Assembly: GCF_002105155.1 (NCBI RefSeq)
Contig: NW_019028985.1
Coordinates: forward strand, 620,001-684,000
Direction: 5' to 3'
From: Lobosporangium transversale
Lineage: Eukaryota > Mortierellomycota > Mortierellomycetes > Mortierellales > Mortierellaceae
Length of the DNA: 64,000 nucleotides
Below the pieces are notes generated by a model. The model was not told where the DNA came from. It searched no databases and was given only the letters and a program-made list of their open reading frames with translations. This document shows positions 1 to 12,741 of this stretch, piece by piece. Each line of letters starts with the position of its first letter. Position 1 is the first letter of the stretch. A program made the position numbers and the translations under genes.

Positions 1-365
1 CGAGGCTGAAGTGTCAGTACATGCTTCAAGATTGAATAAAATAGATAGTAGTTGGAAGTGAGTAAGTGTGCGTACAAAAAAGATGATACGTCTGCGCTTA
101 CTTGGCCTTGTTGGTGGTAGTGTTGGGTTTTACCCTACAGCATCGTCAGAGTGCCTTCCTTTTGATCGCTCTGGCGAACAATTACAGCTCTTACCAAGGC
201 CAAAAAAAGCCAGGCAATCCGAAGCCTTGGACCAAAAGTGAATCCTTCTAATCTGACACTGTTGGGACAAGGAATGTATCACATTGGAGGGGTTCAACTT
301 GTTGTTTCACATGGCGATCGAAGAAAAAATGCATTCACCTCTTTTGCTTATTCCATTTACTCGTG
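1..365. other. No gene recognised
   Basis: I see no open frame, RNA gene or repeat that I can support here. The stretch precedes the decayed F-box gene and may include its promoter. The left edge of the window cuts it, so a gene end to the left cannot be excluded. Confidence 0.4.
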
Positions 366-1907
366 ATGCAATCTCATCCACTTCACATTCCTGAATTGCT
401 TGACAAAATAGCTCCACATCTTGATAAAGGAGACCTCAAGTCATGAATAACTGTCTCCAAGGCTTTTCATCAGACCTTTATACGATTTCTATGGAAAACC
501 CTCCATGTCACTTCTTTTGTCCGATGGAACTCCACTATTGGCCAGACACTTAAGAAGCACAAGCATTACATCGAGGAGATTTTTTTTTGATCATTACTTT
601 CCAGAACACATCCTATCATTACATGGATGCACCCGTCTCCGAAAGCTGAGATGTCATCTTGATTTGCCAGAGCTTGTCGGGAGAGGATTGAGCAGGTTTT
701 CCGACTTTATGGGGCACTTCAAGAGTGCGATATTATCGGTATTCTTGTCCATGGATGGTCCAACAAGGCCAAGGATCTTTACTATGCTATGCTTCAATGC
801 CCTCACCTCAAAAAGATCAGATTCCACGAATTCGCTGTCCATGCTGAGGAGATTGACCTATTCTTTCGGACGTGTAGTCAACTTGAAGTCTTGGAGCTGA
901 ACCATGTACAGATTCCTCGTTGGCCAAATGGAAGTCTGATAGGCGACCTCGATACCAATATTGAAGCTACTGGTGGTCCATCTATCCATGGAACAGCTGC
1001 TTCTCTAGTCTCTGCAACAGTTCTGGGAAGTATCCTTAACTTAATGCTCATTGAAGTTTGGGTGTCCGGACCATCCCCAGGTCATAGTACAGCAGCTTTA
1101 GTCCGAAGCTGCTCAAAGCTGAGATCGCTTTATTTTGAGGAGACTGAAAAAGCTGATGCACTTGTTTTTTTCAGGTCCTTGGAACAGCATCCTTGGACAT
1201 TGCCGCATCTGGAAACCTTGATCATCCCGTACTTCCCATTGGTCGATGAAGATCTGGCAAGTCTTCTGAAAAAGATGAATCAACTTCGAGAATTGGATGC
1301 AGTATTTGCAGATTTTGGATCCCTCTCTCTCGGCGAGCTACTTAAATCTAGAGAACCATTGAGCGGGAGGAGAAGCTTGTGTGATACGATCGAGAAGCTT
1401 AATCTCTCCGGTTATGCGTATAACGGGCTATCCCAGGTGATCATGTCTCGCTGTAGGAACCTCACTGAACTGGAAACAAGCAAAATTAAAGTAGCAGAGA
1501 TTGTGGAAGGACAGGAATGGGTCTGTTCTGAACTACAACAGCTAGTTATCAACATCACTGATGTGGATGATGGTGATGCGGAAGATAGTGAGGAGAGTAA
1601 GGTGAAGCAGCGAATGATGTTTGAACGTTTGGGTAAGCTGACAAAACTCAGGGAGATTGTACTGAAAGGCAGTGAACATGGACGTTCGTTTGATCTGAGA
1701 TTAGAGTCAGGTCTGGACAAGTTGGCTAACCTGAAGCATCTGAGGTCATTATGCTTCACTGGCTACTACCAGAGGATGGGACCAGAAGAAGCGATGTGGA
1801 TGGTGAAGAACTGGCCATGTTTAAAGGAAGTCTCTTGTCAGACGAACAGGAATCAAGTCACTGCAATGCTGATCCGCAAGATCTTTCATAAGCATGGTAT
1901 TGGCTAA
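366..1907 (+). pseudogene. Decayed F-box / leucine-rich-repeat protein gene
   Basis: Reading from the ATG at 366 gives an F-box-like start (PELLDKIAPHLDKGDLKSC-like, with WKTLHV further on) and then a long LRR-like tail with many Leu-rich helices, ending at the TAA at 1905-1907. Family role by homology: F-box proteins present substrates to SCF ubiquitin ligases. The frame is broken three times. A TGA at 444-446 sits where the neighbouring reading suggests Cys. A nine-T run near 580-588 shifts the frame by one base. A compensating shift near 680-690 restores the original frame, which then runs open to the stop. The longest uninterrupted part starts at Met 789 (372 codons). The breaks could also be assembly errors, but three in 350 bases argue for decay. 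No intron is needed to explain the frame. Confidence 0.7.
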
Positions 1908-2657
1908 CGCCTGTTTTAATAAACAATGCTCAGCGAGGGAGCCTTCCATTCATCTTTGGATATTACAGCTCCATATCTACATCAAGTTGTATGAATATGT
2001 CGATACTCCATTAAGCTTAGATCATTCGACGTCGCATAGGAAACTATTTTATTCTACTCGTCTATCTCTCCCTGTTCACCTAACCTGCCTGCTTGGCTTA
2101 ACTCATTCTTCTCTCATTTTTTCATTATAAGCCAATTGATACTTATTTTTGAGCCAGTTGACCCAATGAATCGCCACTGATCTAGATAAACACGCGTCGG
2201 CTCTGTATCATGATAACATGCAGTTGTAACATGCCAAAGTGCCATTTAGTTCTCTATACATGAGTATATTATGTGCACAGCGACCATATCCCCATTTCTG
2301 ATTCCTTCAAGCATTAGATTGCTCACGTATTTATTGAAGGGTTGAGAGGATCTTTGCCTCTGCTCTACTTCACTGCAGAGTAGGCTAGCATTCATTCGGC
2401 TTATGGATAGATCCTACCTTGTCCCAGAGCCGGCAGTGGCAAGAGCACTTTGATGTTACAGATCATGTACCATCATCATAAACTTCCAGGGTCACGCCAA
2501 GAAGTAGCAAAAGGGTTGTAGGTTTAAAAAGAGGATGCGAACACCGAAGTGGAAACCCGAAGTGTTCAACAAAACAACTTTCATAATTTTATATCAGGCT
2601 TTGTGAAGCGAATCTGGCTATGCATCAACCATGCTCGTAAAGAAGGTTCTCCTTTGG
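1908..2657. other. Gene-free stretch
   Basis: A run of AT-rich sequence after the F-box pseudogene. Only short chance frames are visible, with no codon pattern or splice logic behind them. Confidence 0.4.
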
Positions 2658-3182
2658 TCAGTCTAATTCACGACGTGTGAAACTCCTTGCTCTACCATAC
2701 ACATCTACGTCTTCAGCAGCTTCATATACAGCCGAGTAACTGTAGCCGTCAATTCCAGTGGACATTGGCTATTTGTTGATGGATAGCATGAAAATTAGTA
2801 CAATTAAGACAGAGAGTTAATTAGATCCAACGTTAGTTATTCAGCACTATTATTACGTCCCGAAGATTGTGTGTATCAGAAACTCATCTTTGTAGAAATC
2901 CAAGTCTTTTCTGTCCTCCAAACTGTCATCTCTTTGATATGTCATTTTGCCTTTCTCCTCAAACTTTTCTTTCCTTCCTCTTAAAAAAGATTTGCGCATT
3001 TCTCCCAAGTCCCATATACGTGACCCATATTCTTTTAAGGCCAAGGATCTCTATCTGAACGGTGTTTAGTCATGGCCCGCCTAGTTGGCGTCCTGCCAAG
3101 TAGGATACAAACTGCAGAAGCTAGAGAGAGTCACAATCTTGAAACAGCGACAAGTGTTAAGATCCTAGTTTTAGTCTTTTTT

Positions 3183-3217
<35 letters not shown>

Positions 3218-3530
3218 TATCCTGAGCCATTTCGGTAATGCGTATTCACATTCAACATTCTATATTCCCGCTAGCCATCCACTTTTTTGGACCAAGTAAA
3301 ATAGCATTAAAAGAAAGTGAGATAGTTATAATAATTTAAGGTAATAAAGAACCTCTAGAATGGCTCCAAAGGTTTGCACATCTCTTGTACGAGCCAGTTA
3401 ATCACGAACTTGGGGACATGGTGATGAGTATAGTATACATATATATACTGTAATTGCTCACCTCCATTCGGAACTAAGACTGGCGCCCTGATGCGACAGC
3501 AATGGTGAGGTGGAATGACAAGAGTTACTG
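2658..3530 (-). pseudogene. Possible minus-strand gene remnant, unrecognised
   Basis: Three minus-strand blocks read like real exons but do not join into one frame that I can defend. Block 1 (about 3462-3530) is Ser-rich and ends at a good GT donor after SSEWR. Block 2 (about 2853-3050) is charged (KEYGSRIWDLGEMRKSFL). Block 3 (2658-2768) follows a plausible AATAG acceptor, reads MSTGIDGYSYSAVYEAAED and stops at 2658-2660. Order and strand fit one gene, perhaps the C-terminal tail of a membrane protein. A long T-run at about 3188-3214 sits between blocks 1 and 2. I do not recognise the family; a degraded gene or chance open frames are both possible. Confidence 0.25.
3188..3214. repeat. Poly-T tract (about 27 bp)
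   Basis: An uninterrupted T-run. It is one of more than twenty homopolymer tracts of 15-32 bases in the window. Confidence 0.9.
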
Positions 3531-3864
3531 AAATGAGGATGGTCTCTCTGTCGCTGCCGTGCCTGATTTGGCTGGAATTATGGATTTTATACAAATCGCT
3601 ACCATACGCTAGTTTAGATTATCAATCAGTATTTGGAACAGTAAGTAAAGTTGGAATGTACTGTACATGAAGCGACTGAAGTAGCATTGCCACACGGTTA
3701 TTATCTGAGAATGTCCTGAGGAGAAAAACTCCATATTCTTTGAAAACTAGAATCTGGTTACTCTTAGCTTTGTGATTTTGATATAAAAGCACCTACACCT
3801 TTCAGTCTACGATCCAGACAACAAATACAACAAAAAATACAACACAAAATACAATTCTTCAACA

Positions 3865-5296
3865 ATGAAGGTCTCTACTCAAATCCTAGCTACAAGTGCT
3901 ATTGCCTTTACTGCCACCGCACTGGCAATGCCGTCGATGTCCAAGAGGGTTATTGATGGAACCAAAGTTCTCGGTTGTTTAGCGAGGTAAATATCTTCCA
4001 TTTTATAGTTTGGCTTGTAGTTAATATTATTGTCTTGAAGCCAAATTTAACATGATTATATGTTTGTACTTTTGTACTGTCTATAGTACCTTTATGAAGG
4101 GTGACGAGGCTTGGAGCCCAGAATGTGCTGCAGCTGCAGCGGTAAGCTGCTTTCTCTTTCGCTCCTCTCTTATTTGTACTTCTTTTTAAGGCAGAGAGTC
4201 TTTTATTTAATGCTATTTTCTTTAAACATCTTGTAGACTGATATCGGCCTTGCCCAAGAGGTTAGCCTTGGCGAATTCGATATTGATTTTGCAAGCTCTG
4301 ACCCAATGAGTATGCCAATTTCCCTACCAAATTTGCAGGTGAGATTGGCCTCGCTCCCTGGAACCAGTTGGCCAATTGTCAGCCTTGCTAATCATGTAAG
4401 TTAAAGGCCTGTTTTCATTACGAAATCTCTGCAATGGCCAATAGAAGAAAAGTAAACAGCCATTAATACTATTTCCCCTCCTTTGCTCCTTAGCATAATA
4501 TTATTGTAAGTATATCTCGTATATATCAGCACCATCTGCGATTGAATAACGAGACAAGGTTTTGATAATTTTCCTCCTTCTTCCCCTCTTCCAACAAAAG
4601 GACAATGGTGTTGCAATCGCAGAGTTTGATTTTCCAATGGCCCCTGCCGAGGTTAAAGACAGCATTGTCAAAAATCCGATCGAGAGAAATGTAGTAAATA
4701 TTTTACCAGGACTTGAAGATGCATTCTCCAACTACCTCGCGAATATCATTACCAAGCCCTCATATACATTCTCCATCGGAGGGAATGTTGATGCTTCGCT
4801 CAAGGTTCCATCCCTTTCAGGCAACAGTAAGTCCAGTGATGCGGATTCCTCGAAGACACTAACTGCCACCAACATTGGTATCTCGGCCCCCGTCACTGTA
4901 CGAGGTTTGGATAACCTCCAAAAGATTGAGTATGTGGAGCTAGTGAGTCTTACCAAGGATGCCGATTCGGGTGTTACCACAGTGGCACAAAAGTTGAATA
5001 TTCATAACCCTTCGGAGCTTAGCATGAATATTGGAGACATTGCGCTCAACATACTCAACGCTAATGGAGACTTGATGGGAGTTATTAATATACCGAGCCT
5101 ATACTTGGCCATTGGTGACAACGCTGTGACAGCTACCGCAACGTTCACTGATCCCGATACCTACAATACCCTAACGACCAAGAGCAATACTTTTACACTT
5201 GCAGGTTTTGATGGCTCCGTGAAGAATCCTATCCTAGCCAAAGCACTGTGTTCATTTGTGTCCCACATTGCGTTCCCCAAGCTTGAAGCTGAATAA
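3865..5296 (+). CDS. Secreted DUF3712/LEA-like domain protein
   Basis: Exons 3865-3986, 4087-4141, 4237-4395, 4494-4505 (12 nt) and 4601-5296 give 347 residues with every junction in phase. The start MKVSTQILATSAIAF is followed by a hydrophobic run and an Ala-rich site (ATALA), a likely signal peptide. A conserved TATA-like ATATAAAA lies near 3780-3787 and a CAAC-rich leader precedes the ATG. The last exon holds a beta-rich domain with repeating hydrophobic strands (VDASLKVPSL, APVTVRGLDNL, KLNIHNPSELSMNIGD) like the DUF3712/LEA14-type sandwich common in fungi. The molecular role is unknown; such proteins are secreted or wall-associated. Skipping the 12-nt exon also keeps phase, so that exon may be alternative. 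The family call rests on strand pattern rather than a catalytic motif. Confidence 0.65.
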
Positions 5297-5552
5297 ATCA
5301 GCGAAGTTACAGTGAGATAGCAGAATAACAAGTAGTAGGACTTTGTAGTGGCAGAGCAGCACAGATGAGTGCAATAAAGAGTTAATCACGTATTCATCCT
5401 TACAGAAGAGACATCGATCTGTTTTGCCATATCAATGGTCAATATGAACAATTTAGCGAATGCCCAGTATCAAGTCGGTCTAAAGCACCTGATTTTACTA
5501 GGCATACTCTTCTCTTTTGTTTTGAATGAGCAGAGTTGAGCTTTAGGCTGGT
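5297..5552. other. 3' flank of the DUF3712-like gene
   Basis: AT-rich sequence with no supported coding signal. Confidence 0.4.
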
Positions 5553-5648
5553 TCAAATAGGCTGACGAGCCTTGTTTGGATCGCCTCGAAGATCCATTCC
5601 AATAGACTTATGCGCAAACATACCAACTTCCACTGCCACCTCCTTGTT
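5553..5648 (-). pseudogene. Short deaminase-like coding remnant
   Basis: A minus-strand open block of about 31 codons ends in TGA at 5553-5555 and contains SIGMDLRGDP. This resembles the strand of adenosine-deaminase-type enzymes written GIDLxGxP, whose Asp helps bind the metal and substrate. No matching exons upstream could be joined to it. It is either a last-exon relic or a coincidence. Confidence 0.2.
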
Positions 5649-6110
5649 CACCCTTCAGATTTTTTTTTTTTTTTTCCATAGCCATCATTTTGGGATACTG
5701 AAATACCAGGGTGGCTTTCATATCCTTCCAACCAGGCCAGTGAAAGATTATCTCCAAAGCATAGCGCAATTAAAAAGTAAAATGTGGTCTCGATCCGCTC
5801 AAACGGTAAGTGCCAATTGATTGACCAAGATATTGATATAGGGATGGAGATGGAGATGGAGATGTCTCTCACACTACACTATAAACAGGGTACAAAGTTT
5901 GTACACAGCTTAATGACTTGATAAAATCTAGATCAATGAATGGCTGATAGTCATATCATACATGATGAAAGCAGATCGCGTAAGGATGTCAATGAGGAGT
6001 GTCATTCTTGAAGAATCATTTTGAGGTGATCCTTGCTGCTTTATTCCTCAATCCTAAACCACCATTGGCAAATTTTACCCATACACTCAAACTGCACACT
6101 GCTGAGCTTT

Positions 6111-6132
6111 TTTTTTTTTTTTTTTTTTTTCT
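6111..6132. repeat. Poly-T tract
   Basis: About 22 consecutive T in an intergenic region beside the ankyrin-like remnant. Confidence 0.85.
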
Positions 6133-6187
6133 CAAACACCTGCAGCAAAACATCTGGGCGTTCACACGCCATCAGGCCAGTGATACG

Positions 6188-6789
6188 TCAACAGACTGAG
6201 CCAGTGGCTCCAAAAGCAAGGCCAACTCGAAGATGTATTCGCCTTCCTTTAGCACCATTGGCTGTTAATGTCAGGACTTGACCCACTGGACCCATATACC
6301 AGAAGAATCCATCCAGAATAAGAGTGCCCGATTCTTTATCTTCAGAGTCGGAGCCACATATGCGTGCCTTTAGTACTTCATATGGAGATCTAGTGAGGCG
6401 AGGACCTACTGAAAGAGACCTGCCAGACTAGTGAAGCAAGCTCTTCGTGAGGGGTACAGAATGGAAAGCATCCCAGAGCAGATGGCATAGAATCTGTTGG
6501 TGTATTTACATCTGCTCCTTTTAATAAGAGGAGTAGATTTTGAAAAGAGAGGATCATATGGTAGAATACAAGGCTAGTACTCTTGAATGAACATATATAG
6601 GTGTATATAGATGGATTGATGGCCTAGACAAGACCTTCAAGAGTAGGAAAAGATCAATAATATTCTTTTAGTGAGTATACAAAACTTAGAACCTGGGCCA
6701 AGGGGAAGGCAAAAGCTGAGGATTGGTGAATGGTGCTTTCTCGCAAAACTTGATTTCTATGACTTGAATATAATCAACATAAATGTTGT
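6188..6789 (-). pseudogene. Ankyrin-repeat-like gene remnant
   Basis: Read on the minus strand, 6686-6789 follows a TTTATAG acceptor and is open with DNIYVDYIQVIEIKF. The block at about 6430-6600 contains LLLLLKGADVNTPTDS, the loop and inner-helix signature of an ankyrin repeat, continuing to HEELASLVWQ. A further open block at about 6188-6430 (LTRSPYEVLKARI to GLAFGATGSV, then TGA) is one frame off. The coding signal is convincing but the frames do not connect, so I call it a broken gene. Ankyrin repeats mediate protein contacts; no other domain is visible, so no specific role is proposed. Confidence 0.4.
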
Positions 6790-6960
6790 CTATAAATGGG
6801 AGGGAAGAGAAAGGAATCGATCCTGAACTGATAACCATGAAGGTGATATTAATGCACAGAAAGTAGTGGACCGGCTACAGGTGCTTATAGCTTTAAAATG
6901 TATTTAATCTGAAGCTTTCCTAAACATGTCACGCTACTTTTTATAATGATAGAGAGAACC

Positions 6961-6992
6961 TCGATATCCAATATCTAATATCCAATATCTTT
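6961..6992. repeat. ATATCCAATATCT short repeats
   Basis: Three imperfect copies of ATATCCAATATCT follow one another. Their function is unknown. Confidence 0.6.
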
Positions 6993-7392
6993 CATTCGGG
7001 GTTTCGCGCTTAAGGAACGCGCATTGTAGATACAGATCCTTTCTTCAATATTACGCTAGTTTTTTAAACATTAGGCCTGGCTTAATCTTTTGGTGGCGCT
7101 ACACGTGAGATAATAGAGCCGAAAAGCTTGTCACAATTATCTGCCCTCCAACAACAACAACAAAAAAAAAAAATGCTTCTTCAAGTCTACTTATTACTTT
7201 TCTCCTTCTCGACCCTTTTGTATTGCATCACTTCATCCTTTTAGCCCCCTCAACATCAACTTCAACTCCAACAACTCTTTTTAAAAAAAAAAATCGAAGA
7301 GGGGCTATATATATAAAGTTTTATTTCTTCATATACATTTTTTTTTTTTTTTTTTTTCCTCCTTTCAGCTTATCAAGCAGCACAATCAAACC
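6993..7392 (+). promoter_or_regulatory. Upstream region and leader of DIM1
   Basis: The stretch before the DIM1 ATG is pyrimidine-rich on the sense strand, with CAACAACAACAA at about 7150, a TATATATATA block at about 7306 and a T-run ending about 25 bases before the ATG. No upstream ORF of note was found. Confidence 0.35.
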
Positions 7393-8822
<1,430 letters not shown>

Positions 8823-9261
8823 GCTGATATATATAAAGTACAATCCCCCTCCTCTTTCTTCTTTCTTTCTACCTGTTCATTTGTAAAAATCTCCATATCA
8901 CATCATAATAGCTTTCATATACCTTTTTTTATTACTGCTTTTGCATACTTTTATAATAATAAAAATAAAAAAAGAGTAGATGATGATCTCTTCACAAATA
9001 CACATATTCACATTTTCATGGTCAACTGGGATGATACAGTCACAAATGAAAACAATTTTTTTTTTTTTTTTTTTTTTTTTTTAAGCTTATTATGGTTGCT
9101 TTGTTTATTAAAAGGTCCTGTCACAACTTTTACAACCTCCACAGCTTCTTGACCTGTTGTGTTCATTCAAGAAATCAACAGCAACGACAACGACAACGAC
9201 AACGACAAAAAAGAATCATTAAGCAAATAATATTTCCTTAATACCATCCATACAATACCAA
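8823..9261. promoter_or_regulatory. DIM1 3' flank and LCP5 leader
   Basis: It contains AATAAAAATAAA-type A-rich signals near 8957, a T-run at about 9055-9082, and a (CAACGA)n stretch of about four units near 9183-9207 just upstream of the next ATG. Confidence 0.45.
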
Positions 9262-10688
9262 ATGAGTCCCTCAGCGACGTCAAAAGCAGCTGATGCAGTT
9301 GCAGAAGCCCTCAGGGCTGATCAGGCCACATTCACCAAGAACTTGAAGGAACTCTCAACAATGCTCAAGGACATTGAGACCAAACTAAAGCCTACCATTG
9401 CAAAGTGAGAAAAAAAAAATAAATAAATAAAAAAAGACGTTATTAATCTTTTTTTTCTTACCGAAACGAAAGAAAAAGAAAAGAGACTTATATAATTCTT
9501 TTTTTTTTTTACGAAACAAAACAAAAAAAAAAAAAAAAAAAAAAAAAGATTAGAGTCAAAGGAGATTGATACATCAAAAGGACTGTCGTTTCTAGAAGTC
9601 AAATATCACATTCTACTGGAATATATCACAAACTTGGCATTTGTCATGTACAGGAAACTCGAGGGTCAGTCCATCAAGGATCATCCTGCAGTCATGGCCT
9701 TGATTGAACAGAGAATCATTCTCGAAAAGATGAAGCCCGTGGAACAGAAACTCAAATATCAGATTGACAAGTTGGTTCGTGCTGCAGTGGTCGGACAGCA
9801 ACAGCAACAAGATAATGATACGCCTGTCAGCGCGGGAGGTAACATATATATAATTTGGGCTTGGAGCTATATATAATTTTCTAAACTTGCTTACTTTTCT
9901 TTACTAAAATCCTTTTTTTTTTTTTTTTTTTTTTTTTGACAACAATAACAACAATAGTCGCTGATCCATTGTCGTTCAAACCAAATCCAAAGAACTTGCT
10001 TGCGGACAGTACAGGAAATGATGAAGGAGATGTGGATGAAGAGGAGCAGGATGAAAAGTCATCCTCAACTACGGGAGTCTACAAAGCACCCAAGATGGTC
10101 CCTGTTCACTTTGAGGAGGATTCGAGTGCGGTGGCCAAGAGACTGAAATACCAGGCTAGATTACAGGCCCGTGCTGTCAAGTCACGCGTCATGAAGGATT
10201 TGGTCTCGGAGTTTGATGATCGTCCAGAGGAGATGTCGCTCAGCAACGAAGGCGTTCATTTTGGTATGGGCTTGGATGAGAAACAACGTGAGCGTGAGAG
10301 ATATGAAGAAGAGAATTTCACAAGAACAATGTTGTCCAAGAAGGAGCTCAACCGTTTGAAGAAGGGTGCTCTTCCTCGTTTCGAGAACGAGTTTGAGAAC
10401 CTGAATGATTTTGCACAGATCGCACCACTACAGGATGATCTCGAAACGGATGATCAACGTCGTAGAAATATTATGGCCCGTCGTAACGAGCGTAAACAGG
10501 CAGCAATGGCAAGGAACAGTGATGATGAAGATGAGCAGGATGGTGGTTCGAGGAGTCGGAAGAGATCGTATGCGGATGAAGGTCTCTTTGATGGACTCAT
10601 CTCTGATCCATCAAAGAAACGCAAGGGCAGGACCGCTTTTGACAAGAGCAAACGAAACCTCAACAGAAAGGGCAAAGGAAGGAAGTGA
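9262..10688 (+). CDS. LCP5: Lcp5/neuroguidin homologue (Sas10/Utp3/C1D family)
   Basis: Exons 9262-9404, 9549-9838 and 9958-10688 encode 387 residues. The N-terminal Sas10/C1D helical domain runs to about residue 135, with KGLSFLEVKYHILLEYITN and EQRIILEKMKPVEQKL. After it come an acidic patch (EEEQDEKSS), KAPKMVPVHFEED and a strongly basic tail (KKRKGRTAFDKSKRN). Known role: U3 snoRNP-associated small-subunit processome factor needed for 18S rRNA maturation in the nucleolus. The first intron has no other in-frame solution: its acceptor is the AAG that ends a run of about 24 A. Intron 2 has a 24-T run before its CAATAG acceptor. DIM1 lies 440 bases upstream on the same strand. Confidence 0.88.
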
Positions 10689-10988
10689 GAAAAAGAAAAA
10701 GAAAACAAGCTTCTCTTTCAGAAAAAAGCATTACCTTTTACACTCATCCATATTACTTTTATTTTTGTTCTACTCCTGTAGATCATCCTTAAAGTTTTTT
10801 TTTTTTTTTTTTTTTTTAATTCCTTTGTTACTTATTTCCCAATTAATTCTAGTCAAATGGTCCGTGTACATTCCTTTCCATAATTAATTATTTTTATTAG
10901 TTCATTTTCTCCTCGATCTCAAAATGAAAATAAAAATAATGAAATGTACTTCAAAGATAATTAAAGGTCTAAAAAATCATCTCTTGTT
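10689..10988. terminator. Convergent 3' flanks (LCP5 and CBS protein)
   Basis: A 300-bp space between two converging genes. It has a T-run at 10797-10817 and AATAAA/AAATAAAAATAA-like motifs near 10930 that may serve polyadenylation on either strand. Confidence 0.4.
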
Positions 10989-12710
10989 TTAACCCAAAAA
11001 TACTGATAGAATATCGCTCAGCGTGATGCAACCAACGGGTCGATCTTCTCCATCGACTAGCCAAGACCTATGAGCATGACTGCGAATTAGACCACTAAGC
11101 ACTTGTCCAAGTGAGAATTGAGCTCTGCAACTCAAAGGCCTCTTTAGATTGCCTCCTTGCAAGGTCTTGAGATAAACTAGCACAGGTTTATTCAAGTCCT
11201 GAATCCTACTTGGGTTCACGCCTCGCAAATCCGCTGCAGACATTTCTGACACTAATGTTCCATCTGTGTCTAATCACCATGCCACATATGAGGTACATTC
11301 CCATAGAAGAAGAAAAAAAAAAAAAAAAAATCAGAAAATTCGTCATGTCAAAAAGTTGTTACAAAAAAAAGAAAAAGAAAAAAGATACTATCACCCTTAC
11401 CAACGACAGCAACACAGCTGGCATGAGCTGAAGACATCTTCTGGAGCGCTGTCCACGCAGGGTTATTAATAGTGATCGTGGCGGGAGCTTGCTTCAGCTT
11501 GTCTGCTGAGGCCGAGTCCAAATATGCGTCTGAGAATTGGAGTGCATGGCCCGCAATGCTGTTAGCTGTCCGATCCAAAATGGGTCCAAGCTCATGGTTG
11601 TGTGCAAGCAAATATCGTATGACGTCTGTTTGCGATACAAGCCGGCCCTTGGGTTCCTGTTGAGGCTCTGCCTCTTCCAACACATTCTCATTGCTCTCAA
11701 TGTCACTAGACTTGACTGGGATTTCTTCCAGGACAAGGATACGGTGCACTCTATGTTTCGTAAACAACTCAATCCTATCCATGTCCGTTTAGATTTTGTT
11801 ATCCATCACATTGTTTTTTTTTTGCAAAAAAAAAAAAAAAAAAAAAAAAAAGTAACAGAAGCAGAAACAGTAACAGTAAAAAGAGTAAAGAACATTCATG
11901 AAAGAAAACAGATTGGTAGGTGATTGCTCTTCCTCAGCCATAAGTAGTACAAAGTGAATCATGGGAGAGAAAGAGAAAGAGAAGCACAAAACGTACAATT
12001 GAGTCAAAGGAAGGTTCGGTTGACATGTCCATAACTTTGAAGATGATTTTGTCATTCCGACGAGGATGGCAACAGGCATGGACAAATATTCTGTATCTGG
12101 TGTAGATCCTGATTCGACTGTAAAGCCTCGTTCCTAAACAAAAAAACAGTGTTATTGTTATACAATAACGCCAGAAAACCCGGCAATTAAGGAAAAGGAA
12201 AGAGCAGAAAGCAGCAAGATTAGAATGGGGCAGAGCTATATAGCAATGATCCATGTCAAGCAAAAAAGAATCGACTGAGGAAAAACGGAAAAATGGAAAA
12301 GCGAATGATTGTTCCACCTGTGATCAATTGGTTTCATTTTATTTTATTTTCTATACTTCTTATTGTTATTGAAATAAAGATAAAATTAGAAACTAACCTC
12401 CATTGTGGATAGAAGATCATAAGTGTCAATTATGGCCACATAGTCCTTAACATTGTTGAAGCGTCGATAAACAGGTACCGAGAGGATATCTAAGACGATC
12501 CAGGTTAAAAAAAAAATAAAAAATAAAAAAAAAAAAAAAAAAGAGGATGCTGTCAGTTAATAGATTGCAAAAAGCTAAAATGCTCCGACCATGACGTTGT
12601 AAAATTAGGGCATCAGTTCAAAAAAGACAGCAGCTAGTTTTTCCTTCAAGCATAAAGGTATCCACAACGCCCTTTCTTTTTTTTATTCAAAAATTGGGCT
12701 CATTCGTGTG

Positions 12711-12741
<31 letters not shown>

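Noticed and set aside
11472-11923. Plus-strand open frames over the CBS gene
   Set aside because: Antisense shadows of a coding exon; no splice logic or family.
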